From NCBI GenBank assembly GCA_038501625.1, contig JAZAYU010001082.1, positions 1 to 64,000 of the forward strand: a DNA stretch of 64,000 nucleotides, written 5' to 3'. The position numbers and the translations under genes were made by a program. A model generated the notes under the pieces. It searched no databases. It was given only the letters and a program-made list of their open reading frames with translations, and was not told the origin of the DNA. Shown piece after piece: positions 47,560 to 57,711 of this stretch; the stretch's first letter is position 1, and every line of letters starts with the position of its first letter. This stretch comes from Corbicula japonica (taxonomy: Eukaryota; Mollusca; Bivalvia; Venerida; Cyrenidae).

Positions 47560-48690
47560 ACTGTTGTCTTCTCATTATGGAAATGTCAGTGAATAAGTTG
47601 GTGGTAATGCAATGCAATATCATACTGAATATTTGTGCCAAGTTATTTTGAAATTCCTTCATTCATAAAGAAGTTATAGCCCTAACAAGTAAATTCAAGT
47701 TGTAGAAACTGTGACCTTGACCTTGGACTTACAAGCATCGGTAATGTACGCAACACACCGCCTTGTCATGTTTAACATTTGTGCCAAAGTATTTTGAAAA
47801 CCCTCTATTCAAAACAAAGTTATCGACCGGACAAGAAAATTCTATTTTTAATAACAGTGACCTTGACCTTGGACCTACAGGCATGGACATGGTACACGAC
47901 TCACCACCTTTTCATTGTGAACATTTCTGCCAAGTTATTTTGAAATTACTCTATTCTAAACGTAGTTACAACCCTTACAAGAAAATTTTATTTTAGTAAC
48001 AGTGACCTTGACCTCGGACCTGCAGGCATCGGCATGGTATAGGACACACCACCTTGTCATGATGAACATTTGTTTCGAGTTATTTTGAAATCACTCTATT
48101 CCTTACGAAGTTACAGCCCGGACAAGAGAATTCTATTTTTTGTAACAGTGACCTTGACCTACAGGCATGGGCATGGTAGGCAATACACTGCATTGTCATG
48201 GTGAAAATTTGGGTCAAGGTTTTTTGAAATCCCTCCATTTACAATGAAGTTACAGCCTGGACAAGAAAATTCTATTTTTAGTAACAGTGACCTTGACCTT
48301 GGACCTTCACGCTTGTGTATTGTGTGGACGCACTGCCCTGTCATTGTGAACATTAGTGCAAAGTTATTTTGAAATCCCTCCATTCATAACAAAGTAACAG
48401 CCCGGACAAGAGAATTCTATTTTTAGTAACAGTGACCTTGACCTTTGACCTACAGGCATGGGCATGGTACGCGACACACCGCCCTGTCATGGTGAACATT
48501 TGTGTCAAGTTATTTTGAATTCCCTTCATTCATAACGAAGTTACAGCCTTGACAAGAAAAATTTTGTATAGTAACAGTGACCTTGACCTTGGATCTACAG
48601 TCATGGGTATTGTGCGGACACACCGCCTTGTCATGGTGAACAATTGTGCCAAGTTATTTTGAAATCCCTCCATTCATAACGAAGTTAAGG
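47560..48690. repeat. Tandem array, ~145-bp unit, about 7 copies
   Basis: 'cagtgaccttgacctt' recurs about every 141-149 bases (near 47710, 47858, 48002, 48147, 48290, 48435 and 48580). Each unit has '-gaacatttgtgccaagttat', 'tttgaaatccctccattcat' and 'acagcccggacaagaaaatt'. Confidence 0.92.
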
Positions 48691-48879
48691 GCCAAATGTA
48701 TAAATGTGAGTGAAAAAGGGGCATAATTTGAAAAATATTGAAAGCAGGGTTATGGGTCTTGTTGGTTATGATGTAGATTTTGATGGTGAAAATATATTTC
48801 AAGTTTCAAGGCAATATCTCTAGTAGTTTTAAAGTTAAGGGCAAAATGCATATTTTGCTTAACACAAAATATAAGAAAC

Positions 48880-49400
48880 AATATATATTCCTATTAAAAC
48901 TAATGTAAATGAAAATATCAAAGGGCCATAACTTCTGAACGGAACATGTAAGAGCAAAATCCCACCTTTATGCACAACAACATATCAGGCTAAGCACTGT
49001 GGTAAAAGTTCATCGAATTCCCAGCAGATTTGTAGGAGGAATTTCGTTCACAAGATTTATTCCTATTAAAACTAATGCAAATGGAATTATCAAAGGGCCA
49101 TAACTTCTGAACGGAACATGTAAGAGCAAAACCCCACCTTTATGCACAACAACATATCAGGCCAAGCATTGTGGTAAAGTTTCATTTAATTGCCACCAGT
49201 AGTGTAGGAGGAGTTGCGTTCACGAGATATACTCTGAATAAAACTAATGTAAATGGAAGTATCAAAGGGCCATAACTTCTGAACGGAACATGTAAAAGCG
49301 AAACCCCACCTTTATGCACAACAACATATCAGGGCAAGCATTGTGTTAAAGATTCATTAAATTCCCACCAGTAGTGTAGGAGGAGTTGCGTTCACGAGAA
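48880..49400. repeat. Tandem array, ~165-180-bp unit, 3 copies
   Basis: Units contain 'tcaaagggccataacttctg', 'aacggaacatgtaa-agc', 'cccacctttatgcacaacaa' and 'gtgtaggaggagttgcgttc', beginning near 48890, 49065 and 49230. Confidence 0.9.
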
Positions 49401-49489
49401 TATTGGACGGACGGACGGACGAACGGACGGACAGGAGCAACTCTTAATTCCCGTCGCCATTTCATGGCGGGGGCATAAAAAGTTTAGCA

Positions 49490-50190
49490 AGTAAAGTAAC
49501 ATAATAAAAATACCACAGGAGATGAAAGGCCTTTTTAGTTGGCAATAAAAAAAACCCTGAATGATTTCACATGGAGTACATGACAAATAACTTACAATAG
49601 AAAGAATATCAAGAATATAATAACTTTTATGTAATAAGAAACCTTTTTTATTGAAGGAAGATGTTTCAATTTATATACACTTACTTGCTAGACTTTATTC
49701 TTTTAGAATAGATAATATTCACACTAATATAAAGGCATGCCCCATTATATAAGTAACTGCGATGTCCAACAATTGTCTTTACTACCTTTTTCTGACGAGA
49801 AGATTTCTGTGTAGACATGAAGAAAGTGTGTGCTGAAAGAAAAAAGGAAACATAAACCATGTAAAACCTGCTTAAAGGCATGTAACTCCCAACTACCCAC
49901 ATGATTCACTTGAGGCAGTGGTGGAGAAAAAGTTAAATTACAACCAATTATTATTATTATGGGAAAGCATGTGCCACATCCATATCAAACTCATAACACC
50001 AAGATCCATGGACCTACTCTACTACTGAACTAAGCAGACAGACAGTTTAAAATAGTTCTGTTAAAGAAGTTTTTGTAAATAAATCTATATGACCAGACAG
50101 ACAGGCTCAATGTCACTTTAGGCAATAGGTAAAACAATCGACAGACTTGGCTTAAAAACACTTTCATGCTATTAGATATTTAAACTTACA
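49490..50190. other. Sequence downstream of the MULE transposase exons
   Basis: I looked for further - strand transposase exons (second and third catalytic acids). Only an unconvincing stretch near 49840-49785 with an acceptor-like 'tttctttcag' was found, and its translation does not resemble a MULE. Confidence 0.4.
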
Positions 50191-50191
50191 C

Positions 50192-50383
50192 GTGAGAGAG
50201 TCAAAACCCTTCTTTTGCCAGGCTGTGTCCACAGCCACAGATATTCCACTTCTTGAGCGACAGGGGAATTTTGGTAACAATCTCTCTCTTGATTTTTTGG
50301 CCAGCATGGGTGGGGGTTTATTGGACCTCGGTGTATATGAAGATGATGGCAAAAGTTGACGTACTTCTGACGGGGTACTGAAC
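50192..50383 (-). CDS. Mutator-like transposase, exon 5 (first catalytic region)
   Basis: 192 bases between acceptor GTTATCAG and donor GTGTAA. Starts FSTPSEVRQLLPSSSYTPRS, contains PKFPCRSRSGISVAVDTAWQ and ends KKGFDSLT. 'V-(S)-x-D-x-(A/G)WQ(K)RG..(Y/F)(D/N)SL(T/S)' is the conserved block around the first catalytic Asp in animal MULE-type transposases. The remaining DDE residues should follow in further exons, which I could not find. The gene therefore seems truncated on this side by the element at 47400-49480 or by divergence. Confidence 0.78.
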
Positions 50384-50563
50384 CTGATAACATTTATTAC
50401 TAACATTATTATGTTATATCAATACATGTATTTATTTTGTATTCTTATATAATAAAAATGACCTGGCAAATAAAATTTCTTTTATTTAAATATTTAAAAT
50501 TAATACCTAGTAATCAAAACTATTTTATAAGGAACATATTTTATAATTTATACAAATGAGTAC

Positions 50564-50698
50564 CTGGTATGAGAATTTGCTGTTATGTTTCTGTCTACAG
50601 AAATCACCTCTTCCTCCACAGTGTTTACATTATCATCGTCATCATCACTCCATTCATCTCTACCGTCATTGGCACATGGCTCATCTTGCATTATTCTT
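50564..50698 (-). CDS. Mutator-like transposase, exon 4 (acidic linker)
   Basis: 135 bases, acceptor CCTTCCAG, donor GTACTC. Encodes RIMQDEPCANDGRDEWSDDD followed by more Asp and VNTVEEEVISVDRNI. Acidic linkers are common between the N-terminal domain and the catalytic core in this family. One base completes Lys from exon 3 and two bases lead into exon 5, so phases fit. The + strand frames over this exon (Ser/His-rich) are shadows. Confidence 0.7.
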
Positions 50699-50984
50699 CT
50701 GGAAGGAAATAAAACATTATTATTCTGGAAGGAAATAAAACATATGTGTTCATTTTTAATTCAAGCAATGAAACTTGCATGTTATTGCAACAGATAAACT
50801 TTTTACACTTTTGTTAATGTTAAGAAAAATAGATGAAAAATAATAAACCTTAAACCATTGGGGTCAAATGAAAAACGCAATCAAATTCAAACCGATTGTC
50901 AATGCTTAGATATTTTGTTCATATACATTAACGGTCAAGGGTCAATAACATTGAAAAAATTTAATTAAAAATGCCATAAATTAC

Positions 50985-51086
50985 TTCAATGATGGAGATG
51001 CATCTGGAAGTGGACAGACACCCAAGCTCTCAATAAGACCAGTCATGTTGGCTTGTGCTAATCGAGATTCATCATTAGAGATATTT
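50985..51086 (-). CDS. Mutator-like transposase, exon 3
   Basis: 102 bases, acceptor TTTTTCAG, donor GTAATT, phases matching exons 2 and 4. Encodes NISNDESRLAQANMTGLIES and LGVCPLPDASPSL. No motif of its own; called from splice sites, open frame and continuity. Confidence 0.6.
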
Positions 51087-51421
51087 CTGAAAAATATTTT
51101 GAAACATATTGAAAAAATATTTTTACCTTTTCAAAAAACAGATACAATTTATAAAAATGGTTCTTGAAATGAAATAGAAAGATAGACTTTTGAGAAAGTG
51201 TTACACATTAAAACCATATTTATTAAAAATCATAGCTGACTATCTTAAATTGACAATAGCTATGTGAAATTCTTAAAACATTTTAATTTAAAAGGAAATA
51301 TTTTGTGAAATCTTAACAAATGTGCTTGATGTTCCAACAAAATGGTAATGCTGATCAATTTAAATGAATTTGTAATAAACATTTCAAATGAAATATTATG
51401 ATATATATAGATATAACTTAC

Positions 51422-51602
51422 ATCATTTCGTTTTGAAACGCTTCATTTGCTGCAGCTTTTGACGACTCGACAGATACCAATTCAATGACATCCCCTGCTC
51501 GTCGCTCCATGTTATTCAAATTAGTGTCAGAAATAGTTTTCAAGTTCAATGTTGTTAACATATTGTTTGCTCGTTTTGGGCCACCAAGGCTATCAATCAT
51601 TG
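51422..51602 (-). CDS. Mutator-like transposase, exon 2
   Basis: 181 bases, acceptor TATTTTCAG, donor GTAAGT. Text AMIDSLGGPKRANNMLTTLN, LKTISDTNLNNMERRAGDVI and SSKAAANEAF. This matches the conserved 'VNTK(L/A)..AM...G.G..H.N.LL.TLN.P.IS...LK.RE...G' segment of the N-terminal domain of animal MULE-type proteins. Two bases complete the Ala codon begun in exon 1. Confidence 0.82.
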
Positions 51603-52029
51603 CTGAAAATATAGAAAAATGAATATACATTTTTGCATGGAATTTTTGTAAAAGTTTTCATTATAAATTAAATATCTGATTTAAATAGCTCTCAACATGG
51701 AATTTTATCAAAACTGCAACATGTTTAACACAATCAATTTATTCTGGCTGCGTGTATGGACTGAAAGCTAAATTTAACAAGATGACATTTCTGTTGGTTT
51801 CTTAAGAACACAGAGATACGACACTTTATTTGTAATAGCATTATGCTGTGAATATGGCTGTAGACTAGAGTCTGGACAAAGACCTGAAATACTTTTTTTT
51901 GGTATTTTATGTCTTTGGTCTGGAGTAAGTCAGTGCTAATAACAATTACCTTAGAAATTACAACTTATACTTAATTGAACCAGCAGATAAATACTTTAGT
52001 TTATATATATATATATAATTATGACTTAC

Positions 52030-52918
52030 CTGTTCCGAGTTTTGTATTGACAACAAAGCTTGGCATTCCACCTTTTTTCTTTGTTTGGTCTCTATGTGTT
52101 TTTCCATATGCTGCAGTGTTTATGTACCGACAATCATGATAACTACATTCCACATATAAATAACCCCCCAATCCTTTCACCAGTTCTCCCTTTATCGATT
52201 CATAGGTAAGAGGCACTGGTCCAAGCCCACACTGTTTGCAAAACTTTAAGTTATTTAGCAGAACATCCCATTCCACAATCCTTCTTCCAACTTTCCAAGA
52301 TTCTATTTCTTTCTCGCCTTGCTCCGAATTTATGTTGTCACTGTTTACATTAGCTTTGCAGTATGTATGAAACAGGGATGACCTTTTAACAACTCGTGAT
52401 GGAGGAGTACTTTTAGAAAACCTTCCTTTTTTGTCCCGTTTCAGGTTACACTACAGTAATTCAGGTGGCTCGGGAACCAGTCAATTTTGTCTAGGGTTTG
52501 TGCGGACCATTAGATAAAGTAATTCTGTGATTGGTTGAAAATGCAAAAGCAGAATTAAAAATATTATATAGCTATGTGAAAATGCACAGTGTATAGGAGA
52601 AGTTGAAACAAAACATTTGCATTTTTATTTTGAGTGTATGAAAATTTTTATCTTTAAAAATGGGTATTATTTTGGACAAAGTGAAACTGAAAGTGGCGCA
52701 AATCTGAGGGTGGTGGTATTCCAGTGCATGTCGCGAAAAAGTTTACTGGTTACGCTATATTTTTGTTGTGTTTTTATGATGTCTCTAGTTTAGTTTTATT
52801 TGCAAAAGTAAGATTTTAAGGCCTTGACCCAATAGCTAATTCAGAATAGGAGATGAAGCTATACTGGGAGTCTATGGGAAATGAATTACTGTAGTCTAAC
52901 CTTCATTGTTCTTGACAT
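52030..52918 (-). CDS. Mutator-like transposase, exon 1, split by a MITE
   Basis: Two coding pieces: ATG at 52918 to 52902, then 52439 to 52030 (donor GTAAGT). They are in the same frame once the intervening 458-bp element and one TTCA duplication are ignored. The second piece reads KRDKKGRFSKSTPPSR, then GRRIVEWDVLLNNLKFCKQC, GLGGYLYVECSYHDCRY and GGMPSFVVNTKLGTG. 'GRR(I)VE', paired Cys and 'F.VNTK' are hallmarks of the N-terminal domain of animal MULE-type transposases. A reader starting downstream of the MITE would use Met at 52276 and lose this first part. The ancestral exon is 427 bases, ending in phase 1. Confidence 0.82.
52444..52901. mobile_element. 458-bp MITE with TTCA target duplication
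   Basis: Ends GGTTACACTACAGTAATTCA and (reverse complement of the right end) GGTTAGACTACAGTAATTCA match at 19 of 20 positions. It is flanked by TTCA at 52440-52443 and 52902-52905. Inserted within the first codons of the - strand MULE transposase. No coding capacity. A 4-bp duplication that is not TTAA leaves the superfamily open (Sola-like is one possibility). Confidence 0.85.
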
Positions 52919-53345
52919 TCACGAAAACAGATGACAATCAAACCGGAAGTTTATGTTTCAGTTGTTTTTGTTTCTTAGTTTTTCATTAAACTAACATCAA
53001 AAAGCACATAATAACTTTAGTTATTTTTATAAATGTAGTATTTGTAAAAATCAAATAGTCAAACTAAAAAAAAATGGAATTTAACCGCTGTTACGGAGCT
53101 TACCGGGAAATACCAATTCTAACCGGAAGTTACCGATATTTAACGGCTTTTTACGATCTTTTAAAATAACGCGGGAAACTAATTACAGTTGCTCTACCTT
53201 AAATTAAATTTAATAATAAGACTTAGTATTACTAGGCTGCAGCTTTTAATAACTTAGCACCCCTCTAAATAATTGCTTCTGTAAAACATACTTGATTTGA
53301 GTCAAAACAGATGTGGTATAATACATTTCCAAGTGAAAGTATTTG
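52910..53345. other. Region upstream of the MULE gene
   Basis: Includes 'aaaccggaagttta' (52938-52951), an ETS-like CCGGAAGT, about 20 bases upstream of the candidate ATG on the - strand, and further 'ccggaagttacc' and 'taccgggaaatacc' motifs at 53100-53135. Promoter role is a guess. Confidence 0.25.
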
Positions 53346-53346
53346 C

Positions 53347-53456
<110 letters not shown>

Positions 53457-53814
53457 CTATTTGTGTATTATATTTAAAAACACGTTTGTTTGGTTATTGT
53501 TTTAATTATTTTGATAAACAGATGGTTTTTTTGCATAAGATCATATTTTAGTGTAGATGCAAAACTGTTGTTCTTAATTAATGTTTTTGAAAAAATCTTA
53601 GAGACATAGGCTTCTATCATTTCTTACGTAACAGTTTATTTTACATTAGCGTTTTAGGTGGTATCATACGTCATACAAGAGTTGATGTGGGTCGGGTGTG
53701 TGAGGTTATTATTACATAAAAGTAAATTTGTTTCTTCTTTTAACTTGATTTATCATTCAAATAGCACATGAATGTTAAGTGCGACGAAATGTCAAAAAAA
53801 AAAAGAAATATGCA

Positions 53815-53925
53815 ACAAATTTCTTACCTTAAAAACAGACTTTCTGTGGGAGTCCAAACTTCCTATATATATCCATATCATGGTCAACACTGTCTTACAA
53901 GATAATTCATTAAACAACAGTAGAA
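53815..53925 (+). repeat. Element C, + orientation
   Basis: 'aaaacagactttctgtggga', 'gtccaaacttcct' and 'tggtcaacactgtctt' match the reverse complement of 55480-55570. Both could be decayed coding pieces, since the frames LKTDFLWESKLPIY and LENRLFVGVQSSY are similar. Family unknown. Confidence 0.6.
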
Positions 53926-54039
53926 ATGTACAAGAAAACAGCAATCTGCAAGTGACCGCACTTAAAATTTTACACCCATATTTGTTTGTAAAGAAGGACT
54001 TCCCAGAATGCAAAGTATGGTGTACAATATAGAACATTA

Positions 54040-55470
54040 CTTTTGAGGTTTCTTTTAATATTCCAAATAATAATTACTATTAGTTAATGAAATGTATTTT
54101 CTACTTGTATAGCATTGTTTTGAATCGCTTGAAAAAGACATCTGTTAAATTCACAATTTGTAAAATTAGCAACCCACTTTACCGCTGTTTTGGGACTTTG
54201 TACCGTATTATGCAAATTTTATAAAGGTGAGATATTAAATAAAGGAAACACATCCCTTTACCCCGACATGACAGTTATTTGTGTCTATGAATATTCATAT
54301 GTAATCGATTCGTGGATCCTAATATACTTATTTACTTATTTCTTTATAATTGCAATATATTTGTTTATTTAAACTATTTGTCTTTTTACAAATTTCATAA
54401 ACACTCACTAGCATAAAAAACATGTCATTTGTCCTTAATATTTCATGTGACCTTGCATTTTGAGAAACTGGGTAGGTTGTCTCCAAAAATTATCGTATCG
54501 TAAAGTTGCGACAAAGATATCACCAACTATCACAACTATACGACCGGATAAAGCAGTGGCTACATGGCGCGAAGCACATAAACGAAAATAACTGCTTCAA
54601 AACAGGGTACTATTATTATGGTATTCAACACCGTTCTGTAATAGTTTGCATCTACATTCTATTGCAAGATAACTGAATTAATGCGGTCAATTTGATTACA
54701 TAATCATATGCTAGTGATTTCATTTTTTTATGTTTGAAGATTTCTTTAAATAAATTTTTAATAAATGTTAATGTTTAGTATAATGTGTGTTATTTCTTTT
54801 ATTAAGAGGGTTACGAGATGATATAAATGGAAAAGTTAAACTAAGGAGATAAAATGCTATATCAACTGTTTCATTAATAATAAGTTATTTTGTATTACCT
54901 GCGATAGAAGGTAGACTCATAGGGATCCTATTGTCCATTGGCGTCGTCGGCGTCCGGTAGAACCCAAACTTTAATAAGAAACCTAATGTTGCCTATAACT
55001 TTGAAAGTACTTGTCCTATTAACTTAATATTTGAAATGCATCACATGCTTAAAGAAAACCATCTGTGACATAAAGAATGATAATTCATACATGCTTTTTA
55101 GTTTTTCCCTTTCAAATGATTTTAATATGGAACATATTGTTGCCTGTAACATTGAAAGTACTTTGCCTGTAGACAATTTGAACTAAATAATTAGAACATA
55201 ATTATAATCATCGTAACCTTTTGAAGATAATTATGGGTCCGATATTTTTACCGTAACTTTGCGCGAGTGTAACGGTGTCGCGTAAATTACGAACTCTTCG
55301 AGACAATGAGAAAAATCACTACGATGGTCTTACGACAGAGATACGTCGTAAGAAATACGAGATCTTCGAGACAATCACCCCTGGTAGATAAACATGGATG
55401 CCGTATTATAGTGTGAAGTCGTTTTGGAAATGATGTTTTTTATACTATGAAGATCATATTCTAACACATT
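54040..55470. other. Intron, no recognised gene
   Basis: 54900-55200 has 'ggcgtcgtcggcgtccggtag' and 'cctaatgttgcctataactt' text resembling a diverged dispersed element. 55300-55375 repeats 'cgagacaat' and 'acgtcgtaag' motifs. Nothing else supportable. Confidence 0.4.
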
Positions 55471-55479
55471 GTTGTCCTT

Positions 55480-55575
55480 ATTTAGGACCGTCTTCCTGAG
55501 GCAGTAATTATTGACCAAAATGGAAGTATAGGAAGATTGGACTCCCACAAAAAGTCTGTTTTCAAGATTAGACAT
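55480..55575 (-). repeat. Element C, - orientation
   Basis: Inverted counterpart of 53815-53925, about 1.6 kb away. The - strand frame 55575-55375 begins in it. Confidence 0.6.
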
Positions 55576-55769
55576 TACTACAAATGAAACATTTATTTTA
55601 TTTTTGCAGGATATTAAACACTCAGATGCTTTTTAAAAGAAATATGAAGCACAAGAAGATGACAAGTCAGAAAAAAAATGAACGCTTATGAAATCATATT
55701 AAATTTTACACACACAGAGTCCACTTCAGCTCTTTGATACCTCCTTAACGTAAAGTTTTAATTATGACA

Positions 55770-55895
55770 AATGATCTTGCCTGTACCTTGGAGCGAACCC
55801 GCACCGTCACGGCGACAACGCCAAGCCTTACAATTCCGCCAACACAACAGATTGAGCTGGCCGGGACAACCCCCAAATGGTTGATCGGGTAGCCA
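55770..55895 (-). repeat. tRNA-derived SINE (family D), - strand
   Basis: On the - strand: 'ggctacccgatcaaccattt', a tRNA-like body with 'ggcgttgtcgccgtgacggt' and the B box 'gGGTTCGCTCC'. Same family as 63880-64000. Pol III-type internal promoter inferred from the boxes. Confidence 0.72.
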
Positions 55896-56156
55896 AGTTG
55901 GCAACTAACACAAAACGGTTACGATGTATTAGTAAACATGGCGAAGGGTATTCGAAGGAAACTTCCAAGTATTAAATGTATTAGGATAAAATTGACGCCA
56001 TAATAGTTAGGCAATGTGAATGTGAATTTTAACATCAAAGTCATTATTAAGGGAACGACGGTCAATTTCTGTAATACAAAGTTATATAGTTGCGTTTATA
56101 TACCGGGTAACTGCCTTTGTAAAGCTGCAATAATGTGATGTGCTTTTATAATTCAG

Positions 56157-56327
56157 GGGATGTGATGTATGTGGACAACGTTGTTCAGGAGAATCGCCTT
56201 ATGCTAATGACAGTGCACTCACAACTCCTGAACCGAACAATGAGAACCAGTCTAAGTTCGGTCGTCGCAAACGTCAGGCACCTAGTCCCCAAAATGTTAA
56301 GAGGAAATGTATAAGATTCATTGTCAG
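56157..56327 (+). CDS. TEP/C3/A2M-family protein, exon 8 (MG8 with Cys-rich/furin-like insert)
   Basis: 171 bases (acceptor TAATTCAG, donor GTATTT), phase 2 in and 2 out. Reads GCDVCGQRCSGESPYANDSA, LTTPEPNNENQSK, FGRRKRQAPSPQN and VKRKCIRFIV. The last part aligns with the C3 strand '(M)ILEICTRY'. The preceding ~45 residues are an insert relative to C3. It holds CDVCGQRC and a GRRKR-QAP stretch that fits the furin consensus R-x-(K/R)-R. The open frame in register and good splice sites support it. The function of the insert is unknown. Confidence 0.82.
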
Positions 56328-56429
56328 GTATTTCAGTTCGTATAAAATTCATCAATTTACTTGTTATACATGGAATAACGACATGCTTTAGTCTTACATA
56401 TACATGTATTATGCATAAAAGATTTGTTA

Positions 56430-57090
56430 TGCTAGCCGGGTTTTTCGTCCGTCCGTCCGTCCGTACGCTCCGCATTCGTGTCCGGCCCATATCTTTGTTA
56501 CTTGAAGTCGGATTACTTTATTTCTTTCACAGAAATGATCACCATATCGAAAAGACGTGTCGCGTGCCACATTTGGGTCGCTACCATGAAGTTCAAGGTC
56601 ACAGCATGATCTTGAAGCAACATCGTGTCCGGCCCATAACTTTTTTATTTGAAGTCGAATTTTGAAATTGTTTTACAGAATTGTTCATTATAATGAGAAG
56701 ACATGTCGCGCGCAACATTTTGGTCGCTACTTTGAATGTCAAGGTCACAGTATGACCTTTTAGCAAAATCGTGTCCGGCTCTTAACTTTTTAATTAAAAG
56801 TCAGATTTAAAATAAAATGAAATATGCATATCATATATAAAATTATTTCACAGAAATGATTATCATAATGAGACGACTTGTCGCGCGCGACAGTTGGGTC
56901 GCTACCTTGAAGGTCAAGGTTTCATCAAGACCTTGTAGCAAAATCGTGTCCGGCCCATAACTTTTTTTTTACAGTTGGATCTTCAAATTTTTTCCAGAAA
57001 TGATCGCCACAAGAAGACGACTTGGCGTGGGCAACATTTGGGTCGCTACCTTGAAAGTCGAGGTCACAGCATGACCTTGTAGCAAAATCG
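56430..57090. repeat. Tandem repeat element, ~145-175-bp unit, 4 copies
   Basis: After a (cgtc)n tract at 56448-56464, units begin 'atcgtgtccggcccataact' (near 56476, 56622, 56768 and 56944). They contain 'agaaatgatca-cat', 'acatttgggtcgctaccttg' and 'aaggtcaaggtcacagcatg'. A 'gaaatatgcatatcat' insertion lies near 56820 in the third unit. Located entirely in the intron before TEP exon 9. Confidence 0.88.
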
Positions 57091-57104
57091 TTTAAAAATA
57101 AAAA

Positions 57105-57340
57105 TACAGCGGCTTTGACGGTTCCATATTCACTGTCATATGCATACTGTCGTTTGGGATGGATCAAATTTGTACTGCTTACCTGTCAAAATATTGCGTT
57201 GCACTCAACCCGGGGACAGGCAGCTTTCTATTACTGCCCATGAACAGGTTCAATCGAAGCGAACCTACAATACTTTCATATATGTCGTCTTCGGTGGCTT
57301 TCAACATTGTTCAAAGTTCTCTTTTTATCTATTCCACTCT
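57105..57340. repeat. Dispersed repeat family A, copy 3, abutting TEP exon 9
   Basis: 'cggttccatattcactgtca', 'tcgtttgggatggatc', 'gttgcactcaacccggggac' and 'cccatgaacaggttcaatcg' align with the 3' half of the copies at 3.9-4.35 and 24.3-24.53 kb. The similarity ('caaagttctctttttatctatt') continues to within a few bases of the acceptor at 57341-57342. Confidence 0.75.
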
Positions 57341-57342
57341 AG

Positions 57343-57430
57343 TACAAAGAATAATGAGGTTCACGGCATGTCTATGGTCCTGTTTGGTTTAGAGACTGGT
57401 GTATCGGTAGTCAGAGAAGATTTGGAAAAG
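57343..57430 (+). CDS. TEP/C3/A2M-family protein, exon 9 (MG8)
   Basis: 88 bases (acceptor CCACTCTAG, donor GTACAT). One base completes Ser, then 29 codons beginning TKNNEVHGMSMVLFGLETGV and ending SVVREDLEK. Corresponds to C3 '(S)MSI.(D)(I/V)...(T)GF.P...DL..L' in the receptor-binding domain. Phase 0 out. Its 3' splice site lies at the border of a dispersed repeat. Confidence 0.9.
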
Positions 57431-57711
57431 GTACATGCATTGAATTATATAAAGCAGCATGAAGCGGACGATGTTTGCAAAAGACACTGATGGAAATAAG
57501 ATTTAATACCACTTACATATAGTTACGATTATATGTCGGTATTTGGTAATGCGACACAATTCAGTTGTGATTACGCATGTTTTTTTAAAAAACTGTAATT
57601 AAATAACAGTTGTTGTTTTTATGTAATATCAATGATACTTGTTTGCACAGTATTTTTAAATATAATTTTGCTTCAGTGTGTATATTTGGCATATTGAAAT
57701 CATAAATATAA

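Larger units (their letters stand above)
47400..49480. mobile_element. Satellite-bearing element ('gtgaccttgacctt' family)
   Basis: Left end 'gatgtgtccttaggacacgg' + 'atgcccccgc', right end 'ttcccgtcgccatttcatgg' + 'cgggggcata'. It contains two different tandem arrays and a (ggac)n tract at 49404-49434. Elements with this head, arrays and tail are common in bivalve genomes as far as I recall. No transposase is seen. Frames 47763-47996 and 48383-48159 are repeats, not genes. Confidence 0.75.

Noticed and set aside
47763..48383. 77- and 74-codon frames
   Set aside because: They overlap the 145-bp tandem array and differ between units.
49681..49902. Possible sixth exon of the MULE transposase
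   Set aside because: There is an acceptor-like tract, but in the required phase it reaches a stop and does not resemble the expected motif after the first catalytic Asp.
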